Part shown: positions 52,965 to 60,794 of the stretch, piece after piece
Numbering within the stretch: position 1 is the first letter of the stretch
Layout of the letters: the number at the start of each line of letters is the position of its first letter
Source of the DNA: Endozoicomonas euniceicola
GTDB lineage: Bacteria; Pseudomonadota; Gammaproteobacteria; Pseudomonadales; Endozoicomonadaceae
Direction: 5' to 3'
DNA: 64,000 bases
NCBI RefSeq assembly: GCF_025562755.1
Contig: NZ_CP103300.1
Span: forward strand, 4,465,001-4,529,000
Notes under the pieces: generated by a model
What the model was told of the DNA's origin: nothing
The model's input: only the letters and a program-made list of their open reading frames with translations
The model's database searches: none
Made by a program: the position numbers and the translations under genes

Positions 52965-53717
52965 CTATATTTCAAACAGCCCCTTAAAAGCATCAGTTGG
53001 CTGCCCGCTGCTGTCTGTCATCCTGATAGCCTGCATATCGCCGATAAACAACTTTTGGCACCATTGGGTTGCCTTTTCACTATAGGCAATACAAGTTTCC
53101 GTAATGAATATTTCTTTACCCTCAAGCTCCCATTGGGAAGATTTGGAGTTAACCATCAGGCCATATAGGTCTATTTTGCAATGGATGTTAAACCACGAGT
53201 CGCACACCCAATAGTTATAATCTTTATATTGGCAGAATTCACTTAAAACCAGCGTGTCGCTCAAACCCGGATCAGTTGCCAATACTAAAAATTCGTGCTC
53301 CTTGTGAAGTATCAGCCATATATTTTGAACCTTGTTTTCATATCCAAATATCAGGGCAGCATTATTATACTCTTGGCAGTTACCAGATCTTTTTCCTTGA
53401 GACATGGCGCTTAAAAACTCGTGTTTAGCAAATTCTTTGCCTAGGACTTGGTCTGGGAATACTGGGAATTCTTTCCTTAAGAACCCTACCCCATGAAGGG
53501 CTCTTACATGATTAGTACGACGCTTCAGTTTTTTTTCCTCTGAGGCTGTCCCATAACGTAACGAATAGGTTTTGTTCCCTGTTTTAAGGGAGCCCTTAAA
53601 AAATAAGCGCGAGTAGTCCAGCATGAGCCTTGCATTTTCCATTTCGTTCATAAGTTGCTGGTTCGTTTTGCATAGAGTGAGGCGGCTGCTGTAAAAATAG
53701 ACACATATAGGCAGCAT
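52965..53717 (-). CDS. Hypothetical protein with transglutaminase/papain-like Cys-His-Asp pattern
   Basis: Up to 250 residues; an ATG at 53654 (MNEMENARL) is an alternative start, and neither has a clear ribosome-binding site. Candidate catalytic residues: C114 in RSGNCQEYNNAALIFG, H141 in HKEHEFLVLA and D173 in YWVCDSWFNI. Order, spacing and local sequence match transglutaminase-like and related cysteine-protease folds. No signal peptide. It is convergent with the inositol-kinase-like gene and flanked on its 5' side by a remnant of that gene's 3' end. Cytoplasmic or T3SS-delivered; I cannot place it in a named family. Confidence 0.6.
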   Translation of the reverse strand: MLPICVYFYSSRLTLCKTNQQLMNEMENARLMLDYSRLFFKGSLKTGNKTYSLRYGTASEEKKLKRRTNHVRALHGVGFLRKEFPVFPDQVLGKEFAKHEFLSAMSQGKRSGNCQEYNNAALIFGYENKVQNIWLILHKEHEFLVLATDPGLSDTLVLSEFCQYKDYNYWVCDSWFNIHCKIDLYGLMVNSKSSQWELEGKEIFITETCIAYSEKATQWCQKLFIGDMQAIRMTDSSGQPTDAFKGLFEI

Positions 53718-53836
53718 TGCCAGTAGTGCACTTTTTTTAATCGCTACGGGTTTATTCCCCGCAGCTTGCTCCGGGGAGTGGCTTCATTCATTACATAGTC
53801 TGATCAATTACATCAAAAAGATAGAGACCACCTGAA
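53718..53836 (+). pseudogene. Duplicated, internally deleted 3' remnant of the inositol-kinase-like gene
   Basis: GCCAGTAGTGCACTTTTTTT (53718 on) repeats bases of the kinase gene near 52722. The stretch from 53796 (AGTCTGATCAATTACATCAA onward) repeats its last 40 bases including the TGA. The IDVAH-coding part between them is missing and is replaced by about 54 bases holding a hairpin sequence also found at 51642-51665. Frame is kept across the joint, but an upstream TAG closes the frame, so no full protein is made. Confidence 0.7.
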
Positions 53837-53916
53837 GGCCAGCGTAAGAATAGTCAATGATTACAGCTGGTATTTCAGGTGCTCTTTCTTCGGGCGCTTT
53901 TTCTTCAGGCGCTATG

Positions 53917-54939
53917 TCAGGCCTTGAGAGGCTCCTCCAGCCAGCGGCTCAGCAGTTTGGCCCATTCCGGATTGTCATTCAGGCAGGGGATCAGTTCAAG
54001 GGATTCGCCGCCGGCTTTAATAAATTCTTCTCTCGCTTCCATGCCAATTTCTTCCAGAGTTTCCAGGCAGTCTGCAACAAAAGCCGGACAGATGACCAGC
54101 AGCTTTTTAGCGCCCTGTTTTGCCTGTTGCCTGATGGTGTCCAGTGTGGATGGCTCCAGCCATTTATCCCGGCCCAGTTTCGATTGAAACGCCACGCTGT
54201 ACTTGTCCACGGGGATATTGGCTTTTTCCACAAAGCTGGCAGAAGTCCGGTAAATCTGGTGTCGATAACAGGTGTGGTGGGCATGGGAGGGTTTATGACA
54301 GCAGTCGTCTGATTTCAGGCAGTGGCTGCGGGTTGGGTCATCTTTGCTGATATGCCGTTCAGGTACTCCGTGGTAACTGAATATCAGGTGGTCATAGTCT
54401 TTTTCCAACCAGGGACGGGCGCTGTTGACCAGTGCTCCAATGTAATCATCATGATCATAAAATATCGGGTGGACATTCAGTGAAATGGGTAACTGGTTGT
54501 CTGAAATAATGGCCTGAGCTTTATCAATAACGGTTTTGACCGTTGACATGGCATAGTGTGGATACAGGGGGAACAGTAACAACTCTTTTATTTCAGGGTT
54601 GCCTGCCAGTTTGACGATAGCGCTTTCCATGTCAGGACGACCATAGCGCATTGCCAGTTCAACCGGCATATCGGTGTATTGGCGTACCTGTTCCAGCAGT
54701 CTGTAACAGATTGTGACCAGTGGTGATCCTTCATCGGTCCAAACAGAAGAGTACGCTTTTGCCGATTGCGCCGGCCTTTTGGGTAAGACAAACAGGCTGA
54801 CAATCAGGCGGCGCAAAGGCCAGGGCAGGTCAATCACATTTTTATCCATCAGGAATTCGTTCAGATAGCGACGAACATCCTCTTCTGTCGGACTGTCCGG
54901 TGAACCCAGATTGACCAGTAACGCTGCCTTTGCTTCCAT
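53917..54939 (-). CDS. hemH: Ferrochelatase
   Basis: A 340-residue enzyme inserting Fe2+ into protoporphyrin IX, the last step of haem synthesis. Features: LLVNLGSPDSPTEEDVRRYL at the start, AMRYGRPDMESAI, LLLFPLYPHYAMSTVKTV, the active-site His in FSYHGVPERHI and VAFQSKLGRDKWLEPST. A cysteine-rich stretch (HCLKSDDCCHK) lies where several bacterial enzymes bind a 2Fe-2S cluster. Stands alone. The haem gene hemA is 6 kb away on the same strand. Confidence 0.94.
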   Translation of the reverse strand: MEAKAALLVNLGSPDSPTEEDVRRYLNEFLMDKNVIDLPWPLRRLIVSLFVLPKRPAQSAKAYSSVWTDEGSPLVTICYRLLEQVRQYTDMPVELAMRYGRPDMESAIVKLAGNPEIKELLLFPLYPHYAMSTVKTVIDKAQAIISDNQLPISLNVHPIFYDHDDYIGALVNSARPWLEKDYDHLIFSYHGVPERHISKDDPTRSHCLKSDDCCHKPSHAHHTCYRHQIYRTSASFVEKANIPVDKYSVAFQSKLGRDKWLEPSTLDTIRQQAKQGAKKLLVICPAFVADCLETLEEIGMEAREEFIKAGGESLELIPCLNDNPEWAKLLSRWLEEPLKA

Positions 54940-55018
54940 ACATCCACACCATTTTTCGAAGGGCTTACAGACCTGCGATTATAGCTAAGTTTACGCCCCC
55001 CTTCTATTGAGCCTTATG

Positions 55019-56197
55019 CTATGGCTCTACCGGTCGGGAGCTGTATTTCAAGACATAATATCCAACAATGGCTGACAGGAATGACCCTGCAAGAATGCCA
55101 ATGCGATCCGCTGCCAGATAGGCAGTGCCCAGCTCCTCAAAAGCGAGGGAGCCAATAAACAGGCTCATGGTAAAGCCGATACCGCAAAGGATTGATAAAC
55201 CATAGAGTTGAGTCCAGTTGGCTCCGGGCGGCATTTTGGCAACGCCGGCTTTGATGGCAACATAGCAGAAGGTGAACACTCCCAGTTGTTTGCCCGCAAA
55301 CAGTCCCATCATGACACCCAGTGGAATAGGGGAAAAGAGTGACTGAAGCTGCGGCATGCTCAGCTCAATGCCAGCGTTGGCAAAGGCGAAAATCGGCAGA
55401 ATGACATAGTTCACCCGGCTGTGCAGTTTGTGTTGCAACGCTTTAAGTGGAGACCGGCCTTTTCTGTCCCGGAGGTTTAACGGAATGGTGAAAGCCAGCA
55501 ATACGCCTGCCAGAGTGGCGTGTACACCGGATTTCAGGACGCATATCCAAAGCAGTGCACCGACAAACAGATAGGGGCCGGTTTTGGCCACATTCATACG
55601 GTTCATGATGACCAGGATCGCGAGAAAGATAGAACCGAGTATCATGGACGCGACAGACATTTCTGATGTGTAAAACAGGGCAATGATGACGATGGCACCC
55701 AGGTCATCAAAAATAGCCAGCGCCAGCAGGAACGTTTTTAAAGAGGTCGGCACCCGCTTTCCCAGAAGTGCCAGAACGCCTACGGCAAAAGCAATGTCAG
55801 TGGCGGCAGGAATGGCCCATCCTTGCATGGCAAGCGGATCTTTGTAATTAAAAATCGTGTAAACCAGGGCGGGGATGACCATGCCACCAATAGCGGCAAT
55901 GCCAGGCAGCGCGATTTGTGACGGAGTGCTCAGGTCGCCTCTGAGAATTTCATATTTTACTTCCAGACCGATCAGCAGAAAGAAAACAGCCATCAGGCCA
56001 TCATTGATCCAGAGTAACAGGGGTTTGTTGATTTCCAGTGGGCCAATGCTGAAGTTGACGGGTAACTGCAGAAGCAGATTGTAATAGTCAGCCAGGGGCG
56101 AGTTGACTGCAATCTTGGCAAGAATGGCCGCAACAATCAGTAGAACGCCAACAGCGTAATCTTGTCGTAAAAAGTGGTGTAGCCGTCGTAAATGCAT
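55019..56197 (-). CDS. nhaA: Na+/H+ antiporter NhaA
   Basis: A 392-residue inner-membrane antiporter with about twelve membrane segments that expels Na+ in exchange for protons. Motifs: MAVFFLLIGLEVKYEI, then IPAATDIAFAVGVLALLGKR with the transport aspartates in ALAIFDDLGAIVII (the DD pair), and GIGFTMSLFIGSLAF in the C-terminal bundle. Normal family length. Suits a marine or host-associated lifestyle. Single gene, with a 340-bp gap on its upstream side. Confidence 0.95.
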   Translation of the reverse strand: MHLRRLHHFLRQDYAVGVLLIVAAILAKIAVNSPLADYYNLLLQLPVNFSIGPLEINKPLLLWINDGLMAVFFLLIGLEVKYEILRGDLSTPSQIALPGIAAIGGMVIPALVYTIFNYKDPLAMQGWAIPAATDIAFAVGVLALLGKRVPTSLKTFLLALAIFDDLGAIVIIALFYTSEMSVASMILGSIFLAILVIMNRMNVAKTGPYLFVGALLWICVLKSGVHATLAGVLLAFTIPLNLRDRKGRSPLKALQHKLHSRVNYVILPIFAFANAGIELSMPQLQSLFSPIPLGVMMGLFAGKQLGVFTFCYVAIKAGVAKMPPGANWTQLYGLSILCGIGFTMSLFIGSLAFEELGTAYLAADRIGILAGSFLSAIVGYYVLKYSSRPVEP

Positions 56198-56537
56198 TGC
56201 GACTTCCGTTATTGTCCTTTTAAGTATGACCTTGCTGTGACTGGCAGATCATACCAAGAGTGCAGGTCTACATGGGTAAATTGACAACAGCTTTCTGGTT
56301 AAACACATAAGATGAGCACCGGACACAGTAACAGGGTTCTCTGAAAAACAAAGAGCGGAGTAAATGAGTCCTTAACTGTCGTTAAAGTGGTTAATCAAAA
56401 AGATGTCTGATGCAGGGATTATAAGACCGGGAACGCCTGATCGGAAGCAGTTTGTTAGTAAAAAACACTTGACATACCTGCTCGATAATTCCCATCAGGC
56501 GTTCAGAATTGTCAGAAAAGAGTCGTCAGAAAGCTTG
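56198..56537. other. Intergenic region with a spaced 10-bp inverted repeat
   Basis: 340 bp without a gene; should contain the nhaA promoter and the 3' region of the prmC operon. AACGCCTGAT (56432-56441) and ATCAGGCGTT (56494-56503) are perfect inverted repeats 52 bases apart. A TTGACA at 56469-56474 has no well-spaced -10 box. Confidence 0.5.
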
Positions 56538-57392
56538 TTAGAAAGAGTACTGCCCCTGGGTTACCCGGTCGTGTCCTGACAGGTCCTGAATCGTTGAAAT
56601 CCTGCAGAATCCAGCCTGTCGCATCAACTGCTGTATGGCTTTAGCCTGATGATAGCCATGCTCCAGCAACAGCCAGCCACCATTTTGCAGTCTGGTTATA
56701 GCCTGCTGAATGATAGTGCGAATGTCGTCTAAACCATCAATGCCTGATGCCAGGGCGGTTTCGGGTTCAAAGCGAACATCGCCCTGACTCAGATGTTCGT
56801 CATCACAGCAGATATAAGGCGGATTACTGACAATCATGTGGTAATTGTCGTCTGGAAGCGCTTTACACCAGTTGCCTTGATAAAAGCTCACATTTTTAAT
56901 GTTATTGCGCCGGGCATTCTGTTCTGCCAGCTTTACAGCGTCCCCGAACTTATCAGCCCCGACCACAGTCCATTGTCGTTGCTCGCTGGCCAGTGCCAGT
57001 GCAATAGCACCGGTGCCTGTCCCCAGGTCTGCCACCGTGGCATTTTCTGGCAGTTCTTTTGCCAGAGCCTGTTCAACCAGCAGTTCCGTGTCAGGACGGG
57101 GGATCAGGGTAGCCGGTGAAACTGAAAGTTTCAGCGTCCAGAAATCACGCTCACCGGTCAGGTAGGCGACGGGGGTTCCTTTTTGACGCTGTGCAACCAG
57201 CAGTCTGAAATCAGACAGTTGTTGCTCGTTCAGTTCATGTTCTGGCCAGGTAAACAGAAAGCTGCGGTCTTTCTGAAGGATATGACACAGCAGAACTTCC
57301 GCGTCCAGGCGAGCGGTGTCGCTGTCGGTCAGAAGTCCGGCTGCCCAGCCTAGCAGGTCATCAACCCGGCCGCTATTTTGAAAGCTAGTCAT
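56538..57392 (-). CDS. prmC: Release-factor glutamine methyltransferase
   Basis: A 284-residue SAM-dependent enzyme that methylates the GGQ glutamine of release factors. Seen: LIPRPDTELLVEQAL, the SAM loop VADLGTGTGAIALALA and the catalytic IVSNPPYI (NPPY motif). It overlaps prfA by 8 bases, the conserved prfA-prmC pair. Codon start: the ATG at 57392 lies within the prfA 3' end, implying translational coupling. Confidence 0.93.
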   Translation of the reverse strand: MTSFQNSGRVDDLLGWAAGLLTDSDTARLDAEVLLCHILQKDRSFLFTWPEHELNEQQLSDFRLLVAQRQKGTPVAYLTGERDFWTLKLSVSPATLIPRPDTELLVEQALAKELPENATVADLGTGTGAIALALASEQRQWTVVGADKFGDAVKLAEQNARRNNIKNVSFYQGNWCKALPDDNYHMIVSNPPYICCDDEHLSQGDVRFEPETALASGIDGLDDIRTIIQQAITRLQNGGWLLLEHGYHQAKAIQQLMRQAGFCRISTIQDLSGHDRVTQGQYSF

Positions 57393-58494
57393 TGGACAAA
57401 CCTGTCAGCAGTTCTGCCTGATGCTCCTGTAACAGAGGTTCAACCACCGGGTCGAGGTCGCCTTCGATGACTTCAGACAGCTTGTACAGTGTCAGGTTGA
57501 TGCGATGATCGGTAACGCGTCCCTGGGGGTAGTTGTAGGTACGGATTCGCTCGGAACGGTCACCGCTGCCCACCAGGCTCTTACGGGCATCGCTGATCTC
57601 TTTGGCGGCGGCCTCATCCTGTGCTGTTTGCAGTTTGGCCGACAGCAGTGACATCGCCTTGGCGCGGTTCTTGTGCTGGGAACGCTCGTCCTGACATTCC
57701 ACCACAATGCCGGTTGGCAGGTGGGTCAGACGAATGGCAGAATCGGTGGTGTTGACGTGCTGACCACCGGCACCGGAGGAGCGGAAGGTGTCTACCCGCA
57801 GGTCTTCCTTCCTGATTTCAATGGCTTCCTGTTCGTCCGGCTCAGGCATAATGGCCACTGTGCAGGCAGAGGTGTGGATACGCCCCTGAGACTCGGTTTC
57901 CGGAACACGCTGAACACGGTGAGCACCGGATTCAAACTTCAGTCGCCCATAAACCGCATTGCCGACAATGCGGGTGATGATTTCACGGTAGCCGCCGTGT
58001 TCGCCATCGTTGGCACTGATGATTTCAATTTTCCAGCCCTGCTTCTCGGCATAGCGGGAGTACATGCGGAACAGGTCACCCGCAAAAATAGCGGCTTCGT
58101 CACCACCTGTACCGGCACGGATTTCCAGAAAGGTGTTGAAAGCGTCACGGGGGTCTTTTGGTAGCAGCAGCAGCTGAAGGTTCTGTTCCAGACCGGGCAG
58201 CTGTTCCCTGCCTTCCTGTAGCTCTTCTTCTGCCATTTCTGTCATTTCAGGGTCATCCTCGGCGATCATGGCCCGGGCTTCTTCCATGTTTTCAATGACC
58301 TGGCGGTATTCCTGATAAGCCTGAACCACGGGTTCCAGCTCGGCGTATTCTTTGGACAGCTTGCGGAACTGATCCTGATTGCCAATCACTTCCGGGTCGC
58401 TCAGCAGGGCAGCAATTTCTTCATAACGATCCAGCAGATTGTCGAGCTTGGTTGTCAGGTTGCCGCTCAGGCTGACAAAGGTAGAGTCTTTCAT
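57385..58494 (-). CDS. prfA: Peptide chain release factor 1
   Basis: About 369 residues. Recognises UAA and UAG stops and triggers peptide release. The GGQ loop is in FRSSGAGGQHVNTTDSAIRL. The codon-recognition region (PxT type) and LPGLEQNLQLLLLPKDPRDA are visible. I use the ATG at 58494; the frame to 58500 begins with TTG. In most gammaproteobacteria hemA lies directly upstream; here two extra genes separate them. Confidence 0.95.
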   Translation of the reverse strand: MKDSTFVSLSGNLTTKLDNLLDRYEEIAALLSDPEVIGNQDQFRKLSKEYAELEPVVQAYQEYRQVIENMEEARAMIAEDDPEMTEMAEEELQEGREQLPGLEQNLQLLLLPKDPRDAFNTFLEIRAGTGGDEAAIFAGDLFRMYSRYAEKQGWKIEIISANDGEHGGYREIITRIVGNAVYGRLKFESGAHRVQRVPETESQGRIHTSACTVAIMPEPDEQEAIEIRKEDLRVDTFRSSGAGGQHVNTTDSAIRLTHLPTGIVVECQDERSQHKNRAKAMSLLSAKLQTAQDEAAAKEISDARKSLVGSGDRSERIRTYNYPQGRVTDHRINLTLYKLSEVIEGDLDPVVEPLLQEHQAELLTGLSND

Positions 58495-58521
58495 TGTCAA
58501 AGTGTGTTCTCAATCGCTTCA

Positions 58522-58544
58522 GCACCGGATGTTTTGTCCGGTGC
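58522..58544. repeat. GC-rich 8-bp stem-loop upstream of prfA
   Basis: GCACCGGA (58522-58529), 7-base loop, TCCGGTGC (58537-58544). No T-run on either strand. It sits between the DUF397-type gene and prfA and could be an attenuator or RNA-processing site. Confidence 0.45.
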
Positions 58545-58717
58545 CGGGGGAATAACAGGGTGGGCGTAGTGTATCAGGAATCGGGAGAGGGCGTGGGTTT
58601 TGAATGTATTGGGGAAAGCAAAAAGAAGTCGATCTGGTCAGGGAAAAGCGTAATCAGACTCTCGCCTTAAAAAACTTCTTTGAGAAAGGCAGGTACCTCA
58701 AACTACGAAACCAGCTT

Positions 58718-58933
58718 TCAGCGAAGGTCAAACTCTCCGCCTTTAACTCCCTTGATAAAAGCGCTCCATTCACTTCTGGTGAAAACCAGTGTTGTTTTGT
58801 GTGGGTCGCCGCTGTTTCTTATGGCAACCTCCTGCTTCGGGCTAATGGCCACAGCTACACAGGCAACATTAAAACAGGGAGGGCAGGCCAATGATTTCTT
58901 GAAATGACTGTCATCTTCAAAATAAGCGTTCAT
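58718..58933 (-). CDS. DUF397-type small protein
   Basis: 71 residues with the DUF397 pattern: a Cys-containing start, VAVAISPKQEVAIRNSGDPH (V-A-V-R-D-S-x-D type), then TTLVFTRSEWSAFIKGVKGGEFDL (L-x-F-x-x-x-E-W-x-A-F-x-x-G-V-K-x-G-E-F). AAGGAG lies 10 bases before the ATG. The family is chiefly actinobacterial, usually beside an XRE regulator; no such regulator is next to it here. Function unknown. Finding it between prfA and hemA of a gammaproteobacterium suggests acquisition by transfer. Confidence 0.75.
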   Translation of the reverse strand: MNAYFEDDSHFKKSLACPPCFNVACVAVAISPKQEVAIRNSGDPHKTTLVFTRSEWSAFIKGVKGGEFDLR

Positions 58934-59029
58934 GAGACTGAACTCCTTTCCATTTCATATAGCAAAGCAAGTCTAGCAAAAAATTCTGGAAAATCGATTA
59001 ATACAGAAAGTAACGGAGTATCGGCAAAA

Positions 59030-59066
59030 TTGACTGGAGCAAGGGAGGGGCGGCACCCCTCCAGTC
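59030..59066 (-). terminator. Terminator-like nested hairpins after the coiled-coil membrane protein gene
   Basis: Read leftward: GACTGGAG, then GGG-TGCCG-CCCC core (GGAGGGG pairs with CCCCTCC), then CTCCAGTC and AATTTTG. The outer arms (GACTGGAG/CTCCAGTC) and the inner stem (GGAGGGG/CCCCTCC) share bases, so two folds compete. Follows the stop at 59073. Confidence 0.6.
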
Positions 59067-59072
59067 TACAGG

Positions 59073-60641
59073 TCAGCTGTATTCAACCGTTTCTCTGGTC
59101 TTTCGTTCTTCAGGCTGCTTTTCCTGAGAGGTTTCTTCAGCTGCTTTCACCGTTTTTATGACAAGCTGATTAGCGGCTGCCGTTTCTTTGGCTGCTTCAG
59201 CCGCCATCATCAGTTCCCGCCTCAGGTAAAAGCCTGCCAGGCACAGCATAACACCAGTTACGGACGCGATCAGTGCCAGAGAGCCAAACCAGACCAGGGC
59301 GACAATGCCTACCATTTTTCGGTCAACATCGGTGGGTGACTCTTTGCCAAAAGCGTACATAGCCAGTCGGTAAACCTGATTCTGGTTAATCATGTGGTTG
59401 ATTTCAGCCTGAACATTGCGCTGGTCGTTTTGCAGTAGAAAAACCTTGTCTTCCAGCTCGTTGACCTGGACGGTAATGGCATCGAGTTCTGCCTGCTTCC
59501 CTTCGGTGAATTCTGTCAGTTCGCCTTCCTGATTCAGTTTGATGGACAGGAAGTTTGCACGACTTCGGTCAGCGTTGGTCAGAACATCACTTTGCAAACG
59601 GGCATTGGCATCGTCCTGATCGACAATGGCTTGCTTTTTATCATCAATGCGCTGGTTGATTTCGTCGATGCGGCCTGCGTACTTACTGTTGGCAAAGGCC
59701 AGCTGCTGCTTCAGCTGTTCTTCCATGGTCGCCTGTTTGGTCAGGGCGTCGCCGCCCAGATAGCCGGTGGTGATCTGGTCAATCTGCTGGTTTTTGGCAG
59801 CAATCAGGCTCCGGTATTTATTTTCGATTCCGGTGCGGGTAAAAAAGTTGGCACCTGCCAGCGCCTGATTCATTTCCTCTTTCAGGGCTTCCAGTTCCTG
59901 TAGCAGGCGCTGTCGCTCATTACGGCTGTCTGACAGATTGCCCAGCAGCAATTCGGAGAAACGATCCTCGATCTGCTGCCGCTCAGTATTCCAGTTGTCG
60001 TAGTAACCATCACGACGTTCCATCAGGCTCAGGATTTCGGCATCCAGGGTTTTCTGATAACCGTAATCGATGCCACTGATCACCGTTTCTGTTTCAGAGT
60101 TGATGCGGCTAACACTGGTACGGTATTGCTCATCGATATCAAGCTGCATGGTGTCTGTTTCCTGAGCCAGGTCGTCGGCAGTAAATACCTGTACACGCTC
60201 CATGCGGCGGTTTAGTAATTCAATTTCAGCATCTATGTTTTCAATGTTGTTCTTGCGGGTATCAATGGCGTAGTTAAGGTTGGAAAAGTTGCGCTCAAAA
60301 CCGTTGAGCATGGTTTCAAAAGTTATGAGACACAGGAAGGCCACAAAGAACAGGAACAGTCCACGCCAGAAGGCGTTTTTAACCGCCATAAAAGCAAACG
60401 TCAGTGGTATTTTACAAAGTTCAACCACGGCCACCAGAAGGAATGGCAGCCCTGCCACCAGTATGGAGGCATTATTGCCCAGCAGGCTGGCGGTTTCCAG
60501 GTTGCTGTAGGACTCGTTTGCGGAAATGGATACCACGATGGCGATGGTCAGCCCGATAAGAACGGCAATAATTTCGACAGTCCATGCCAGGCCAATTAAA
60601 AAGCTGGCATACTTGCCTTTATATTTATCTGAAAATGTCAT
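59073..60641 (-). CDS. Large coiled-coil inner-membrane protein of unknown function
   Basis: 522 residues. Three hydrophobic segments lie near the N-terminus (SFLIGLAWTVEIIAVLIGLT, ILVAGLPFLLVAVVEL, LFLFFVAFLCLITFETML). About 300 residues of charged heptad-rich coiled coil follow (roughly 120-425), then one or two segments (IVALVWFGSLALIASVTGVM, LCLAGFYLR) and a Glu/Lys-rich cytoplasmic tail. No enzymatic motif. The long coil between membrane anchors recalls structural or mechanical membrane proteins. It lies between the DUF397-type gene and hemA on the same strand. Confidence 0.72.
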   Translation of the reverse strand: MTFSDKYKGKYASFLIGLAWTVEIIAVLIGLTIAIVVSISANESYSNLETASLLGNNASILVAGLPFLLVAVVELCKIPLTFAFMAVKNAFWRGLFLFFVAFLCLITFETMLNGFERNFSNLNYAIDTRKNNIENIDAEIELLNRRMERVQVFTADDLAQETDTMQLDIDEQYRTSVSRINSETETVISGIDYGYQKTLDAEILSLMERRDGYYDNWNTERQQIEDRFSELLLGNLSDSRNERQRLLQELEALKEEMNQALAGANFFTRTGIENKYRSLIAAKNQQIDQITTGYLGGDALTKQATMEEQLKQQLAFANSKYAGRIDEINQRIDDKKQAIVDQDDANARLQSDVLTNADRSRANFLSIKLNQEGELTEFTEGKQAELDAITVQVNELEDKVFLLQNDQRNVQAEINHMINQNQVYRLAMYAFGKESPTDVDRKMVGIVALVWFGSLALIASVTGVMLCLAGFYLRRELMMAAEAAKETAAANQLVIKTVKAAEETSQEKQPEERKTRETVEYS

Positions 60642-60714
60642 TGCTGCGGTAACCTTGTTGTTATTTTTTTCAACGAAGAATGAAACGAATAAGGTGTCTG
60701 GTTATTGGGTTGAA

Positions 60715-60736
60715 CGATAGATACATCGATCTATCG
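60715..60736. repeat. 8-bp inverted repeat, operator-like
   Basis: CGATAGAT, 6-base gap ACATCG, ATCTATCG, between hemA and the coiled-coil membrane protein gene and about 75 bases upstream of the latter. No T-run follows; the symmetric form suits a dimeric regulator site in that gene's promoter. Confidence 0.45.
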
Positions 60737-60794
60737 CTATAACAAGGGATGTTAGACATACTTTGTCGTGCATGTAAAGGCGCAGCGGAAAGAC

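Noticed and set aside
56432..56503. Spaced inverted repeat near nhaA considered as a miniature transposon
   Set aside because: Only 10-bp arms, 72 bp in total and no target duplication visible.
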